This document shows, one piece after another, positions 7,020 to 7,074 of a DNA stretch of 7,074 nt. The stretch is from DATKMP01 sp035541775. GTDB lineage: Bacteria; Bacteroidota; Ignavibacteria; UBA10030. Location: NCBI GenBank assembly GCA_035541775.1, contig DATKMP010000151.1, positions 1 to 7,074 on the forward strand. Direction: 5' to 3'. Position 1 is the first letter of the stretch, and every line of letters begins with the position of its first letter. A program made the translations under genes and the position numbers. Under the pieces are notes generated by a model. That model was not told where the DNA came from, searched no databases, and saw only the letters and a list, made by a program, of their open reading frames with translations.

Positions 7020-7074
7020 TTACTTCTTCCGTTTTTGAGCCGTGGAACGTTTGGCGATGTTGATGGTGGCTGGC
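7020..7074 (-). CDS. C-terminal fragment of an unidentified protein with a basic tail
   Basis: One frame entering from the right edge ends in TAA (7022-7020), 5 bases before the prmC ATG. The 17 visible residues are PATINIAKRSTAQKRKK, rich in Lys and Arg and ending in KRKK. Such tails are common on nucleic-acid-binding or ribosomal proteins, but the fragment is too short to identify. The spacing and strand fit a gene in the same operon. The prmC frame is also open to the edge, so this reading rests on the close stop-to-start spacing and the well-placed GGAAGAAG site overlapping its last codons. Confidence 0.5.
   Translation of the reverse strand, partial: PATINIAKRSTAQKRKK
7023..7030 (-). 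promoter_or_regulatory. Ribosome binding site of prmC
   Basis: GGAAGAAG on the minus strand lies 8 bases before the prmC ATG, just before the TAA of the upstream reading frame. It supports this start over any upstream codon in the open prmC frame. Confidence 0.5.

Noticed and set aside
1..7074. A defence system, mobile element, CRISPR array or tRNA/rRNA gene.
   Set aside because: All seven complete genes match ordinary core families, gaps are short, and no direct repeats, transposase, integrase or structured RNA pattern was seen on either strand.

Overview
The window is a dense, single-strand run of ordinary bacterial housekeeping genes. Everything real is on the minus strand, so transcription runs from high to low coordinates. 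There are seven complete genes and a fragment at each edge. No RNA gene, insertion sequence, CRISPR array, terminator hairpin or origin was recognised. No gap between genes exceeds about 75 bases, so no long stretch lacks a gene.

In transcription order: the last 17 codons of an unidentified protein with a basic tail (7020-7074); prmC, the release-factor glutamine methyltransferase (6097-7014); dtd, D-aminoacyl-tRNA deacylase (5644-6090); a metalloenzyme of the alkaline phosphatase / phosphoglycerate mutase superfamily with unknown substrate (4696-5634); a full-length three-part ComEC/Rec2 DNA-uptake channel (2297-4684); a TrmH/SpoU-family RNA 2'-O-methyltransferase (1466-2245); an RsuA/RluB-type pseudouridine synthase (612-1391); a Nudix hydrolase resembling NudB (146-628); and the first 47 codons of a PfkB-family sugar/nucleoside kinase (1-142).

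Spacing suggests one or two operons. prmC, dtd, the metalloenzyme and comEC are 6-11 bases apart. The pseudouridine synthase overlaps the Nudix gene by 17 bases, and the kinase starts 3 bases after the Nudix stop. The two larger gaps are 51 bases (before the methyltransferase gene) and 74 bases (before the pseudouridine synthase gene). The 51-base gap holds a promoter-like sequence so close to the start codon that the transcript could be leaderless. Four of the seven complete genes act on translation: release-factor methylation, tRNA proofreading, and two RNA modifications. The Nudix enzyme is probably a nucleotide-pool enzyme, and comEC is the outlier.

The organism is a bacterium using the standard code, of middling to slightly AT-rich composition, with mixed use of Shine-Dalgarno sites: clear before comEC and the kinase, absent before dtd and the methyltransferase gene. 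The protein style, notably the kinase N-terminus and the comEC form, suggests the Bacteroidota/Chlorobiota/Ignavibacteriota side of the FCB group. That is an impression from memory, not a demonstrated placement. I found no convincing candidate for an undescribed system; the most open question is the substrate of the metalloenzyme.
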